The notes beneath the pieces are model-generated. The model had not been told where the DNA came from. It did no database searches and was given only the letters and a program-made list of their open reading frames with translations. This document shows, in pieces, positions 1-13,521 of a stretch of DNA of 64,000 nt; position 1 is the first letter of the stretch, and every line of letters starts with the position of its first letter. A program made the position numbers and the translations under genes. This DNA is from Misgurnus anguillicaudatus (taxonomy: Eukaryota; Chordata; Actinopteri; Cypriniformes; Cobitidae). Location: assembly GCF_027580225.2 (NCBI RefSeq), contig NC_073352.2:29754001-29818000 (forward strand), written 5' to 3'.

Positions 1-145
1 GCCCTTCGAACGTGTCTTCGCGCAAGTTGAAAATATTCAGCTAACTGAAAGTCAAAAATTCGCATGACACGAAGATAAATCCCACGAGTAATCTAGAATG
101 AGGAACGCGATGCTTTGCGTTTGGTGTGCTGCGTGCATGAGAGCA
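1..145 (-). repeat. dispersed repeat A, copy 1 (truncated by window edge)
   Basis: This sequence is an inverted near-copy of 20366-20570. Shared words include aagttgaaaatattca, aattcgcatgacacgaa and gagtaatctaga read on opposite strands. It is probably the end of a DNA transposon; the family is unknown to me. Confidence 0.75.
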
Positions 146-194
146 ATCGATCTGCTTTTTATATTTAATTCAAAGCAGTGAATTTATACTGTAT

Positions 195-433
195 GGGGCG
201 GTTTCCCGGACAGGGATTAGACTAGTCCTAGACTAAAACATTATTAAGAGCTGTCCAAACTGAAAACAACTTGAACTGACATATCTTAAAATACACCAGT
301 GCCCTTTGTTTTGCCTCAAAATGCACATAGGTAATGTTTTTAGTAAGGCATGTTTGTTAAAACTAGCTATATTTCCTAATTAAACTAAGGCCTAGTCCTG
401 GGTTAAGCTAATCCCTGTCCGGGAAACCGCCTC
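195..433. mobile_element. MITE B, copy 1
   Basis: The terminal inverted repeats are GGCGGTTTCCCGGACAGGGA and its complement TCCCTGTCCGGGAAACCGCC, with ctaatccctg/cagggattag continuing inward. The length is about 240 bp. A second copy lies at 47584-47797. It is non-autonomous and has no coding capacity. Confidence 0.88.
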
Positions 434-1038
434 TATGTGAATCAAAATCTGATTTGAAAAAAAATCAAATAATGTGTCCAAACAATTGAACTTTCCAGTT
501 TATAGTTTTTGTTGTTATAATTTTGACCCGCTGTCACTGTAACTCCACTGGATGCCGCCTGACCTCAAAGCTCCCAGGGTTTAGAGCAGGAGGCTTCCCC
601 GACCTTTGACCTCTTAGGGAGAGCTGTTCATGTCATGCCTGTGAATAAGTTATCTCCTACAGAGGGGGGCTTGATCTCCACCAGTGTGTGACTGTAAATG
701 GCTGTGAACGCGTTTGATGTCCGCTGCGGCACCAGGGGGAACCTGCAGCCCAAACACGGCGCTCGTATCAGGGACAGACTCACTCTGGAATGTGCTCACG
801 TGCTCCACTGAGCCCAGAATTAATCACGTTAACATCCACAGAAATGGGTAAGACAGTTCCCAGGATGGACCCTTAGGAACATTTTGTTGATCTTTCATAG
901 CTTTGAAAGAGACTTAATGGAGTTCTCATCCACGCTTTATTACAGCAACAACTTCAATTTAGATGTTTTACCTACTTCATCACGGGACTGTGTGAGATCA
1001 TTTATATACACAAGTTTCAAAGTAGCAACAGCAGAAGT

Positions 1039-3014
1039 TAGGGGTGCGCAGAGCAAAAATGCGGGGTTAATTTGTAACACGGAACGTTTACATTGTTGCA
1101 CAGGGTTAAGCAATTTGTTTTTCCCGTATTGTTTTTATGCTGTCAAAAGACGGTCTACCGCAAATTTATTGAAAGATAAAATGTTTTTTATTATTGATAA
1201 GAGTGTTTTGGTGGCATGTAAGTAAATTTTTTCATCAGGTTTTTTTCCGTTTCTAAGTTTCTGTGTAAGATACCAAAACCAATGTTATGTCATATTAATC
1301 AGTGTCTTGTTGACCTAAACATAGCATCATTTTGAAATATGTCCGCAGCTCTTAGCAACTTTTTTGGTAGGCTTGAAAATATTTTAACCCAACGGGGTTA
1401 GTTGTAACGCCGTGTTACAACTAACCCCTCAGCATAACGATATGAAAACAGCTAACGTAAGCGTAATTCTTGCGGTTGTTTTAAATAGGCTACACACGAA
1501 TGATAGCCGGCTGGCAGCAAAATAAATGTGCCTGTCTTATCAAAAATTGTGTCAAAATGTATTTTTGTTCATATATTTAATATTGATTGAATAAGGTCAT
1601 GTAAAAGATTAAAATCATAATGAAATGAAAGGCTAAAATCAGACTTTGATTTTCATTATCTCAGAATTTGATTTTGAGACTTTAGTATGGTTTTTACAGA
1701 CTTAAACATATAAAAATATTTTTTTGTCATAATTATGCTGCTTTTTCTCACATATTTAGACATTTGTATCCATTTATAATAAACTACGGTTGGGTGATTC
1801 TCACGAAAACTTGGTTTTAAAAATGTCAAGAATGAAATTGTAAAAATTGCTTAAATTTACTTTTTTTCCCACCAGACATTGAAAAACAAAGTCTGGAGTA
1901 AATGGGAACATTAATTTAAAAACTTTTACTTATCATAACAACACTTTTTGTAACATAATTTAAAAAATTAGTCCTAAAAAATATCATTACCGCAACAGTC
2001 AGAAAACATCAACACTGACATATTTTCAAAATGACATGACAAACCTGAAAGAACATAATTTGGAGATTCTGCACATGCATTTAAAATCAAAGTATTATGT
2101 TTCTATTAATTAAATTAACATTTAATAAGCATCTGTTGCGGTAATGATAATCAAAATGTCGTGTAAGCATTCTGACAAGACAATATTTCAAATTAACTGT
2201 AAAAAAATGATCTTACCTGGTAGCCATCTTGAAGTAACTGGTCCATGTGCTTGGTCACTCAAAATCAAACACTATTAAAATTCTGTATGTGTGCTTAAAC
2301 TGTTCTCAAAAAGTGTTGCGGAGGATGAGAACATCAGGCATTGACACATCATTTTCCTAATTTTTCTTCATTATTATTATTATACATGAATATTCAGTAA
2401 ATATTTTTTCTGTCATCTAAAGTAGTCTAGCAAAACATCCATTTATTTTTTTTCTTAATATTTTTGTGTTAATTTGATTAAATTACAACATGACGCATGT
2501 TCAAACACGGCCGGACACATTGCGGTAATGAGAATTTCAGCAGAAAATGAGATAAAATTTACAATTATAAATTCTTATGTTGAAATCACACATTGTGCAA
2601 GGTAGAACACAGTATTGTGTTAATTCTGATGCTTTTTAATGTTATTATATTACACATTTTAAAGCTAAAATCATTAGTGCCGTGGTGTTTCAATGGTTTC
2701 GTGAGAATCACCCGGTTAGATGAATGATGAATAGTGTGGATACTTAATTTTTTGTCGTAACACTTCATTTTTAGCAAGTGTTACAACTAACCCCCTGCCT
2801 GTTACAATTAACCCCACCAATGGGGTAAGTCGTAACATTTGCACTTCTGTCATGTTTGGTGTAATTTTCAAAGAATGGTAAGTACTAGAAACAAACTTCA
2901 AATGGTCATTTGTAGCAGAGATGTGTGTGTTGCTTGTGTAAAATATAGTTAATCAAACTCAAAATGATTTAGCCAAATCCAAAAAGCATTAGCTTGTGCC
3001 CCCGCTCTCCCCTA
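1039..3014. mobile_element. TA-flanked DNA element C, copy 1 (interrupted)
   Basis: Ends TAGGGGTGCGCAGAGCAAAA and, on the other strand, TAGGGGAGAGCGGGGGCACA form inverted repeats flanked by TA. The interior has the striking ggggttagttgtaac words on both strands. It shares long stretches with 4412-5516 and 33501-34151. Its 1,976 bp include a 922-bp insertion at 1792-2713. A TA duplication is consistent with a Tc1/mariner-type insertion, but there is no transposase, so the superfamily is only a guess. Confidence 0.8.
1792..2713. mobile_element. DNA element D nested inside element C copy 1
   Basis: The perfect terminal inverted repeats are GGGTGATTCTCAC and GTGAGAATCACCC, with GGTT on each side as a 4-bp target duplication. 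Copy 2 of element C (around 5145-5170) lacks this segment and serves as the empty site. The interior has repeated ttgcggtaatga words and no long reading frame. Confidence 0.88.
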
Positions 3015-3819
3015 TAGATTTGTTTTTACACATAGGTGTGCATCCGCGTACAGTGTGTGTGAAGCAGATTTCGTCATCAGAATAATATGCGCGCATTGTA
3101 CGCGCACCTCCGTTTTTTGTAAGCGCTCATACTTTACACATGCGCAACCTACGCATACAAAGGAAAATGTTGTATGTAGCCTAGAAGATGCATTGACATG
3201 TACGAGTCCAATAAACTATGCTTCTTTGCAAGGCTGTTTGCTTAAACTACTTTAAGCTTTACTGGCACAGAGATTTTTTCCAATTACTATTAAAAACTAG
3301 TTCTGACCGTAAAAAAAAAACTGTAGGATATGATCACTTCTTTTTGTAGCTTTAATGATTACTTTATACTGAAGGAATTTGATTTCAGGAGAACAATGAA
3401 AGAGAGACAAATCTTGCATGCTCGCTCTCTCACAGACAAAGGTTCTGTGCAATACATTCACTTTGGTCGCAGACCTTTTTAACAGACACTATAGGCACTG
3501 ATTGTGGGTCTGTTGAGTTTCCTGCTTTTGTAGTGTTTGAGCTCAGAACATAAACACACAACACATTTCCTAACATCACATTCCTGGCAGATCTTAAAGC
3601 TGCTAATGGAAACCACACACAGACAAATTCAGTTCTGTGCTCACCATTTATACGATTGCACAGATCTATAACATGATGATGTTTACCTGTTGGACTGTGC
3701 TCTGTTTATTTGTCTGAGATCCAATCGCCAATCTAATCCTTAAAAAAGAACCGCAGTTCTTACTGTAGTGAGTGTGGTAAGTTAGACATAACAGCACTAT
3801 TAAAAAAACTGAACACAGA

Positions 3820-3985
3820 ATTGAATGTGGCCAATGTTATTTTTTCACCACTATCTGGGCCAAATGGATGGGTTGTTTGTTTTAATCCATTGTTGGATCA
3901 AATATAAACATTTTCTGGGTTAATTTATCCCATCGTCCCTTTTTGACCCAACGCTGGGTTGAAAATAACCCAAGATTTTTTAGCT
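3820..3985. repeat. fragment of a common fish repeat with gggtt/aaccca words
   Basis: The segment carries tttttgacccaacgctgggt, followed by aataaccca, and earlier ctgggttaatttatcccat. Such words end many teleost MITEs. The borders are uncertain. Confidence 0.45.
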
Positions 3986-4411
3986 TTATTTTTCTGAGGT
4001 TTAATTACACAGAATTTGACGAACGAATGTTTTTTTTTTTTTTAAGTAAAAACTCACTGAAACGCAATGATTTTGTACAAAACTCATCGATTTGAAAAGT
4101 GCCGTGTCCCTGATTGGCCAGCTAATCTTTAAGTTGTGATTTGCCTGAATACCTCTGACGTCAGCCGGAAATTTGTAGCTCCTTACCATGTTTGAAAGAT
4201 TCACTCACAATGCAATTCTAACAGGAGTTAACTTACAGGCTGAGCCGAAGCGGGAGGAATTATGATAATGTCGGTTTTGTCTACCTCACCATTCCCAAGA
4301 AGTAAACTGTTGCCTACAATTCGTATGTATGTTGTAGTCCAAGAAAAGTGATTTACGTAATAACTTCTGTCATCGTTTACTTTTGGGTACCTTATGGATA
4401 TAGTTAACATG

Positions 4412-5516
4412 TAGGGGTGTGGGGGGCAAAAACTAAAGCGGGTTAGTTGTAACACATTCTTGCACAATGTTGAGCTTTTTGTTTTTCCGGTATTTTTTTC
4501 ACGCTGCCAAAAGATGATCTCCCGCAAATGATTGGAAATGTATAATGTTTTTTCATAAAATTAATAATAAGTGTTTTGGTGGCATGTAAGTACATTTTTT
4601 CATCATATGTTTTTTTTTTTCGGTTTCTAAGTTGGGTGTGTAAAATACCAAATCCAATGCTATGTCATATTAATCAGTGTCTTGTTGACTAAAACATAGC
4701 ATCGTTTTGAAATATGTCTGCAGCTCTTAGCAACTTTTTGGTGGGCTTGAAAATATTTTGACCCAACGGGGTTAAATGTAACGCTGTGTTAACCCCTCAG
4801 CACTTACTATATGAAAACCGCTAATGTTAGCGTAATTCTTGCCGTTGTTTTAAATAGGCTACACACGAATATTTGCTTTCTGCCAACAAAATAACAGTGC
4901 CTGTCTGATCAAAAAAAATTTTTTGTTCATATCTTTAATATTGATTGAATAAGACTACATCAAAGATTGAAATCATAATGAATGAATGAAATTAATGTCT
5001 AAAATCAGACTTTGATGCTCATTATCTCAGAATTTGATTTTTAAAACTGTAATATGGTTATTACAGACTGGGTCACATACAATTTTTTTGTCATAATTGT
5101 GCTGCTTTTCTCACATTTTTAGACATTTGTATCCATTTATAATTGAACTATTGTTAGAAAAGGGCTGGATGAATAAATACAGTGTGGATACCTGTCTATT
5201 ATAGACAGATATATAAACAATATCTACTTCAAGTATATAGACAAAATAGTATTAAAATATTTGCCTGCATACTTAATTTTTAGCAAGTGTTACAACTTAC
5301 CCCCGTTAGTAAGTTGGTAAGTTGTAACGTTTGCACTTCTATCATGTTTGGTGTAATTGTCTTAGAAAGGTAAGTACTAGAAACAAACTTCAAATGGTCA
5401 TTTGGAGCAGAGATGTGTGTGTTGCTTGTGTAAAAATCAAATTAATCAAACTCAAATATTTTTTGAATGATTGAGCCAAAACCAAAAAGCGTTAGCTTGT
5501 GCCTTGCTCTCCCATA
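4412..5516. mobile_element. TA-flanked DNA element C, copy 2
   Basis: It begins TAGGGGTGTGGGGGGCAAAA and ends CTTGCTCTCCCATA, 1,105 bp, with TA at both borders. It is the most complete uninterrupted copy. The flanks (about 4000-4411 and 5517-5600) look like a second dispersed repeat into which it inserted. Confidence 0.82.
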
Positions 5517-7217
5517 CTAATACACACTTACACTCCAAAGGAAATGTAAAATTGTGATTTGGACCATAGGGGCTCTTTAAATTAACACAGAAAATGTTTA
5601 TATTTCACCTCAAAATGGGTTAAAAAAACCCAGCAATGTTTTTACAGCAAGTAAGGCTTGTTTATTTACTGCATGATTTACTCAATACCAATAAAGACAG
5701 AGCCTTATAAATACTAAGCTTCAGGGTCAGATAAGGCCTAAATAATGTTATCAGGTTTAAAATCATACATAAACATACATCACAAAAGTATGTTTGTTTT
5801 AAAATGAAAAGTAAAAGAAGAAAGAAAGGAAAAGTATAAACAAAACAGATAATTGTAGTGTAGTGAATTACAGTGTTTAAACTGAGTAGTGAATCACCAC
5901 CGAAGATTTTTGTGTATAGATTTCAGTACTGCTGTGTTGATACTGCAGTCTATTTAATACAGGACGTTTAATTGATTCAGGAGCTCAGGGACACAAATGC
6001 TTTCTTCATAAGAGACGACACTGTCGTCCCTGGTGGTCTTGATTCTGAAACATCAGTAATTACAGCTCACAGTTCTGATGTTCCTGTGAGAGTCCAGCTA
6101 GGGGTTAATAACCAAACACCTTCAGAAAAGAGATTACACACTATCTAGCTCTCTTTTCACATCGTCTTTCCTTTGTGGTTTTGTGTCAGGATTTACTGTG
6201 TTGTGTGTGAAATTTAGTTTAGGTTTTTGTAACGCTTTACAAAAAAGCGCCTTACGTGGTGTCCAGGGCCGCATTCTTTCACCATATAATTACAGGGTTT
6301 ATATGACTGTAGGGAATTAAACATAGACTCGCACATGAGGCTACTCGAAACTCTGAAAACTGACCCACAATCATCTGTTATGCTGATCGCCTTTTTATAG
6401 TCCTTATGCCTTTTTAAACAAATTTTAGTGAATCTTTTATGAAAGTATGAAAGAAAAGATTCATTATTAAGGTCAGCATTTTTGTTTCCTGAGATTTGAT
6501 CTGGGTCATTATTGTGTTTCTTTCTTTCTTTATGAAATGACTTCAGCATGAAAATATTGTTTTCTCTGCATGATATGGATGAGCACGTCCATCTGTCTTT
6601 CTCTCTTTCTGTCTGTCTGTTTCTTTCTGTCTGATGATAGTCAGAAGGGTGAGTGTGTGAATGGAGGTCTGACGGATGGTGCTCTTGTTTCAGTCAGTGT
6701 GAGGGAAGCCAAGGACCCACACACACGTTCAGCTTTTAAATAGTGTGAATTAATGAAGTCTGCTTTCTGAGAATGCCCAACTACCCCCCAGGCCTGTACA
6801 CGAACAACGGAATAAATAAAGAAAAGAAGAGCCACTTCCTTTGCATTTCTATAGCATTCCCAATCCAAAGGATTTATGAGTGAAGACTTATCACACCACT
6901 GTGTGTGTGTGTGCGTGTGTGTGTGTGTCCCAGTCATTGAACTCAGACAATGTTTTAATGTTCTGATTTACAACTATCAACATACGATACTGTAGATTAG
7001 AGCGAAACCATAAAAGCTCTTTTGTTCATCACATATAACTTTTCATGCATTAGTAAGTGTGGAGATTAGTAGCTCCATGTATTGTTGTGGGTAAGTAATC
7101 ACAAAGATGATAACAGTGCAGTGCACATTTTCAGAAAAATTGAGTAGCTAAAATAAATATATATATTTTTGCAAATTACCCCATTAGAGAGGTAAAATGG
7201 TGTAATGCAGTCCTCTG

Positions 7218-8828
7218 CAGAGGTGGACAATGTATTTTTACTCTACTCACATGTACTTGATCAGATTTTTTCTTCAGAAAACTTTTACTTCACTACATTT
7301 TAAAGTATAGAATCATAGTTTTTTATTCCACTACATTTCATTAAGTTTCACTTAATACCAAATTACATAAAAAATGTAGTGCTTTTTCTTTAGGAAGTAC
7401 TTGATTTTCAATGTACTTAAGCGCATGTCCACACTGAGACGCTTTTAGCTACATATGTAAAAATTTGTATAGTAACGGGGTTTCGTCCAGATGGATTTGT
7501 CGTTTAGGTATCCTGAAACCACTATTTTTTATACTGGATCCCAGAGTCGATAAATCTGAACATGACAGCCTTGCAGTTTCACATGTATCATTTTGTGATA
7601 CGATGATGTCATCAGCCAACGTCTCGACCCTAGTTAGACATTCAGGGTTCCCACGGGTCCTTGAAATCCTAGAAAGTTTGTGAATCTGGGAAAAAAATCA
7701 AGGCCCTGGGAAGTTTTTGAAAAAATATACATACATACTTACAGGTCACTGAAAGTGCTTGAATCTATTTTATGCAAGAAAAAAAATCCATATTATTCCT
7801 TGTGTAGTGTAGGATAATATCATAAAAATTCTAGACTTTAAGCACACGTGCTAAACTGTTCGCTTTAAAAGTTTATATCTTCTGAATGTTGATTCATACC
7901 AAAATGCCTTTTTGCATAGTTGTGTTTGACACATTAAAACGTCTCGGGTTACGTATGTAACTGTTGTTTCCTGAGAAGAGAACGAGACGCTGCATCTCCC
8001 TTGCCATACTTCCCTGTAATTCCGTCTTTGGCAATATTTCAGCGATATACTACCTGGCTCCCGTGTCACCCTGTCTTTGTCGTTAAGCCTCACCATTGGT
8101 TGAATTTGATATACACATTAAGACGGACTTAGCCCTGGAGGCGTCCCCAAAGTGTCACCGCAGTGGAAAGGGAACTGTAACAATGTATCTTAAAAGGTAA
8201 CACGATGTAACCTTGCTCTCACTTGAAATGTGTCCCCACATTTAGTCCTTGAATTTGAGGGTATTGGACCTGGAAGTCCTTGAAAGGTCCTTGAATTTGA
8301 AGTTAACTAAGGTGTGGGAACCCTGGACATTGCTACGTCACGTAACAGCAACAACAACAATGGCGGACTACATGCTTGTGTTTGTGCTGCAGACGGTAGT
8401 GAGCCTATTAGCTTTACTAAAGCAAAATTTTCTGCTCCTTTGCTACTACGGTGAGCAGCAAATGATGATAGACAACAAAAAGGTTTATGCGCATCCTTCA
8501 AGTCATCTTTATTGTTTTAAGTGTATCTCTTAGAATTACAGCACCAATTACATTGGTTTGAATCGTTTCCGGGGGTGTGTATGCAGATATTTCTTGAGAC
8601 AAAGCAGTGTTTACAGGCTTTTTTTAGAACAAGAAAAAGCTCTGGCTTCGTGTGGATGTGAAGTAATAAATGTAAAACAACAATTTTATTTATGAAATGT
8701 AGTGGAGTAAAAAGTATGATATTATGCTTTGGAATGTAGTTAAGTATGTTTAAAAAAAACACTGATAAAGAACATACTTGAAAAATTACTTTAGTAAGTA
8801 AAAAATACTTCACTACTTTCCACCTCTG
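7218..8828. mobile_element. hAT-like element, 1.6 kb, carrying a nested element
   Basis: Ends CAGAGGTGGACA and its inverted partner TTTCCACCTCTG with the typical tttttact/agtaaaaa interior. Imperfect 8-bp target duplications flank it (gtcctctg left, gttttctg right; two differences). It has no transposase frame. Confidence 0.85.
7643..8325. mobile_element. DNA element nested in 7218-8828
   Basis: Ends CAGGGTTCCCAC and GTGGGAACCCTG are inverted repeats, with ggtccttgaa words near both. GACATT lies immediately outside each end, so a 6-bp duplication is visible, shorter than the usual hAT 8 bp. Confidence 0.85.
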
Positions 8829-10550
8829 GTTTTCTGGAGTTTGTTCATAAGTGTTTCGTGCGACTGACTCAACTGATTCAAAACATTAATAATCACAGTT
8901 CACATGAGTGACGCCTGGCTAGAAGCGGCCGTAACAAAGTGGATTTTTATCGGAGTTCTGCCACACTACAGACCCACATTCACTAGAGTCCAGCTCGGAA
9001 AACCACTCAAATCTCGTTTTTCCTTCGTCTTTCCGTCTGATGACGAGGTGTGATAGTGTCTGATAACTTTTGGAGACAGGTTGTCGTCTGGCTACAGAAA
9101 TCTCGATGTCTCTCTGTAAATGCTGTTATTAAGAAATGTTTACCCATTTATGTTACGCCTTATTAACCCAATACATTCATCATATTTATTTTAGGAATTT
9201 AAAAACTTGTCTTTGAACTCAAATCTAAAAAAAAAGAAAGAAATCAGAAGCATCTGAGCTGTGCTGTCTACATTAAATGCATATTTCTATTTTACTAGTA
9301 TATATCAACACATTTTTGTGGGTCTACAAAGGAATTTTAGGAGACATTTTTAAGACAAAGTTGATTCTTCAGTCATGCGTAACTGAGAATGCCATTAAGT
9401 CTCCTGAGCTATGAAAGAGCAACATCTGAGCAATGAAATGTCTCTCAGGGAACATTCGTCTCCTTTCATTCTGTCTCTCTTTTGTTTATCCACATGGTTG
9501 TAAAATTAAACAATCGTGTTTTCTATTTCTCTCTCTCTCTCTCTCTCTGACTTTCTCTCTCTTCGTGTCTCTCCCTCTTTCTCTTTCTTTCAGGCAAATA
9601 TTTAATGGGGTTTGTGGAATTTTCTGGTCCATTTAGTTTTGATGAAGAGGACAGATCTTCATACCTCTGAGGTTCTGTTCCAAAAGCAAGTGAGCTGTAT
9701 CACTCTTTACTGTCTAGATAGGCAGCTGCCTTCTAAGGCAATATCCCAGCTGAAGTGAAACCGCATAAGATTTGAAAGACTTTCTGTGGGTGAATCTTGT
9801 GAAAACTGTTAAGATCATGTGTGTATCATTATGAGACCTCAAAAACAAAAGACACTAAGAAACTTTGTTTTTTTCTGCTTTTTTGTACACAGAGAATTGG
9901 GTCTAGGAATACTAACATTTTGGGCATTGGGATATTATTTTTGTAACCACTTCCTCTAATATTATAATACCATGATGCACAAATAGAAGTATAGGTTAAT
10001 TGTTTAATTGATATTTTTGCTATAGACAATTCAGTGGTCGCTGGACTATGGACGTCCCTTGTGTCCCTACCCAATTCAATGCCCTTGGGGGCAGCAATGA
10101 TGCCCTCTCTCTTGCTTTTTGTCTGTCTTGTCAAGTATCACACACACAATTCATTTATTTTATAGCTTTCCTGTATTTGTATCTTTTAGGTGCTGACCAG
10201 CGCTGCATAAAAAGTACAGATTATAGTTTGTGTGTTTGAGGAGATATGCAGCGATCAGGACAAAGCAGAATAGTTTAGCACTGATGCCAAACATAACAGC
10301 AGAGGGAACGCTCAGAATAGACAAACATTTGCCTTCTTGTCCTGCATTGCTTCTTTTCCTTCTTCATTTTTCTTTCGTTTAGTGGTCTGTTGAACTGCAA
10401 AAACCTCACAAAACTTTATACAAACACACACAGATGTTGTTAAGTGTGACTGCTGTGTTGCAGTTTGTTACGGTTTCACTTACTTTTTTCCTGGGAAATA
10501 TTTTTAATCTCTATATCGGTGAAACTTGATTAACGATCATGTCTGTTTTG

Positions 10551-11421
10551 AGATGAGATGTGTGCAGTGAAATCTGTCTGTCTGAACAGTGAGACACATG
10601 CAGTGAAATCTGTCTGTTTGAACAGTGAGATGTGTGCAGTGAAATCTGTCTCAACAGTTAGGCATGTGCAGTGAAATCTGTCTGTCTAAACGATGAGACA
10701 TGTGCAGTGAAATCTGTCTGAACAGTGAGACACATGCAGTGAAATATGTATGTCTGAACAGTGAGATGGGTGCAGTGAAATCTGTTTGTCTGAACAGTGA
10801 CACACATGCAGGGAAGTCTGTATGTCTGAACATTGAAACGAAGTGCAGTGAAATCATGTGTGCAGTGAAATCAGTCTCAACGTTAAGAACATTGAGACAC
10901 GTGCAGTGAAGTGAAATCATGTGTGCAGTGAAATCAGTCTCAACGCTAAGAACATTGAGACACGTGCAGTGAAATCTGTCTGAACAGTGAGACACATGCA
11001 GTGAAATCTGTCTGTCTGAACAGTGAGATGTGTGCAGTGAAATCTGTCTGAACAGTGACACACATGCAGTGAAGTCTGTATGTCTGAACATTGAGACAAG
11101 TGCAGTGCAGTGAAATCATGTGTGCAGTGAAATCAGTCTCAACGCTAAGAACATTGAGACACGTGCAGTGCAGTGAAATCATGTGTGCAGTGAAATCTGT
11201 CTCAACGCTAAGAACATTGAGACACGTGCAGTGCAGTGAAATCATGTGTGCAGTGAAATCAGTCTCAACGCGAAGAACATTGAGACACGTGCAGTGAAGT
11301 CTGTCTGTCTGAACATTGAGACACATGCAGTAAAATCTGTTTGTCTGTCGAACAGCAAGACACGTACAATAAAATCTGTCTGTCTGAACAGCGAGACGTG
11401 TGCAGTGAAATCTTTTTGTCC
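10551..11421. repeat. minisatellite, 26 copies of a TGCAGTGAAATC core
   Basis: About 870 bp of degenerate tandem repeats. Simple units of roughly 32-39 bp read tgcagtgaaatctgtctg then tctgaacagtgagacaca. In the second half, five composite blocks of about 58-69 bp (…atcatgtgtgcagtg… plus agtctcaacgctaagaac) are themselves amplified. Because the units vary in length, long frames appear on both strands; they are repeat artefacts. Confidence 0.95.
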
Positions 11422-12869
11422 TTTTTGATGGTCCAGTAGAAGTTCTGTCTTCATTGCGTAGATCTGATTTTCTGGTCTAGTGTGTTTTAAATTGTGTTAA
11501 TTAAATTTGTTTGCTTCCCTCAGTAATGTTATCATGTAATAATAAAGACAACTGTGCCAAAGAGGGATAAATTCCATTAGGTGCTATAACATCATGAACA
11601 TAGCCAAATGTAATTTTCTTAAATCCAAATAAAATTGTGTAAAAAACTCAAAAAAGACGTCAAAGTCACACTACAGGTCAAATAACAAATGACAACACTA
11701 GACTGAGGTCAGGTCATGACCCCTGGGTCATGGGTGCTTCCAGACTGTCACCTCTTAACAGGACAAATCACCGCCTATTGACCTCCCCGCTGATCCCAAC
11801 ATCTACAGCAGAGAGACAGAAGACAGAGAGAGACAGGGTGGAGTCTACCATAGTAATGCGTTCATGGCTAATGTCTCTAAAAGAGATTCACACAGATTCT
11901 TCTTCCTCTATTCGTGAGAAACAAAGAGTCTGTCTCACTGTTCGAAAGACAGACAGCTAGAAACGGCCTCAGTACTGTGGGTTGCTGATGATGTTCTGAA
12001 GGGTGTAAATGATGAAAACACAAAGACTCAAAGAGACACAAAACATCTCATTCTGAAGATAGGAGTCACTTTTGCGGGGTGACCCGGTCACATGAGGAAA
12101 AAACCTCTCACCTCCTCGCTCTTTGTGGCTCAACACTCTCCGTCTGTTTTGTATATGAAAAAGGAATGAAGATTAGGAAGACAAATAGTTTTCCTCTTAG
12201 GAACAAAGTTCATTGATGAATCAATAACAAAACCACCAGGAATGTGTATTAAGAAATTCAAGAGTCGACAATTTTAATATCTTAACATTTGTAGTAGGAT
12301 CACATACCATTCACGTCATCAACATCATGTTTGCAATTAAACAACTTGACGGGTCACGCACAGAAATCACCATCACAATTGTGTGTGTGTGTCTCGAAAC
12401 TTTTTGTGTTTTGTGTTGAATGACAGACACAGAGAGTCTGCTGTTCTAATCAGATGAGAGAGGAATATAGTTATTAAATTAAAGAGTTTTCTTTGCTAAA
12501 CTGAAGAGCATGAAACACTCGTCCTAATGAAGATAAACGACTCTTTTCTGACAAGAAACAGACGAGCCACATTGTCCACACGTACTGAAAGACACTTCAC
12601 TTGCTTTGTGTGTATTCTCTCTCTCTCACACACACTACCCTCCCTTCTGTCTGTCTCTCTTCCTCGGTCTGTCTCTCTCTCACCCTTCCCTCCCTTCTGT
12701 CTCTCTCTCTCTCTCTTTTCCATGAATAGTCTCAGCAAGAGGAATGGTCTCTTTGGCCAAGGAAGGTTTGTGAGTCGCTCATGTTAAACGCATCAACATT
12801 TCTTTTAAAATTTTCCAGTCTGAGACTGAACCCAGATCAGCTTTCTGCCCCGTTAAACGCCTGATGCAC

Positions 12870-12905
<36 letters not shown>

Positions 12906-13521
12906 TTTTTAAACCCTTTAGAATTTTATGATTTGAATTAAGATTTAACTCTGGGGCTTTTTACACCTGGTCACTTCATGTGTTTTCTCTGATTGGATAG
13001 CTATCCAATTGTAAAAAGGCCAGGTGTAAATGCCCTCCGAAACGTTTTAAGACGGTTTTAAGACGATTTAAATCCAATCGCTCAAATCACTTCAGGAGGT
13101 GGTCTGGGACGCATTTCAGACGAAACTGGACAAGTGTAAATATCTGGTTGATGAAACAACATGTCAGCGCATAACTCCTCCCAATTGTAAGCACCCGGAA
13201 GTTAGCCAGCAAAGAGGCAAACAAACATAAACGACATGCTTATTGCTTCATGGAGTGACAGCAGTGAGTAAAAAAGCTTTCTAGAACCAATAAAAGAGTC
13301 CAATGACAAACTCAAAAAGTAGACGCGCGTCCCCTGCCCAACATACAGTACAACATACAGTAAGTGCTGCCTTTTGTTGCATAAACGTCGTCTTAAAACG
13401 CACGTCCGGTGTGCGATACCTGTGAGTTGTTCTGTATGTGACGCATCACTGCACTTCTTGTCCGGTATGAAACCTCATTTTATGTCTAAATGACACATTA
13501 TAGAAGTATTTGCATTGCCGT

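Noticed and set aside
10651..11326. Cys/His-rich frames of 126-146 codons on the minus strand
   Set aside because: They are translations of the tandem minisatellite, are open on both strands, and match no protein family that I know.
10551..11421. CRISPR-like array
   Set aside because: Units vary in length, spacers are not unique, and the context is a vertebrate intron.
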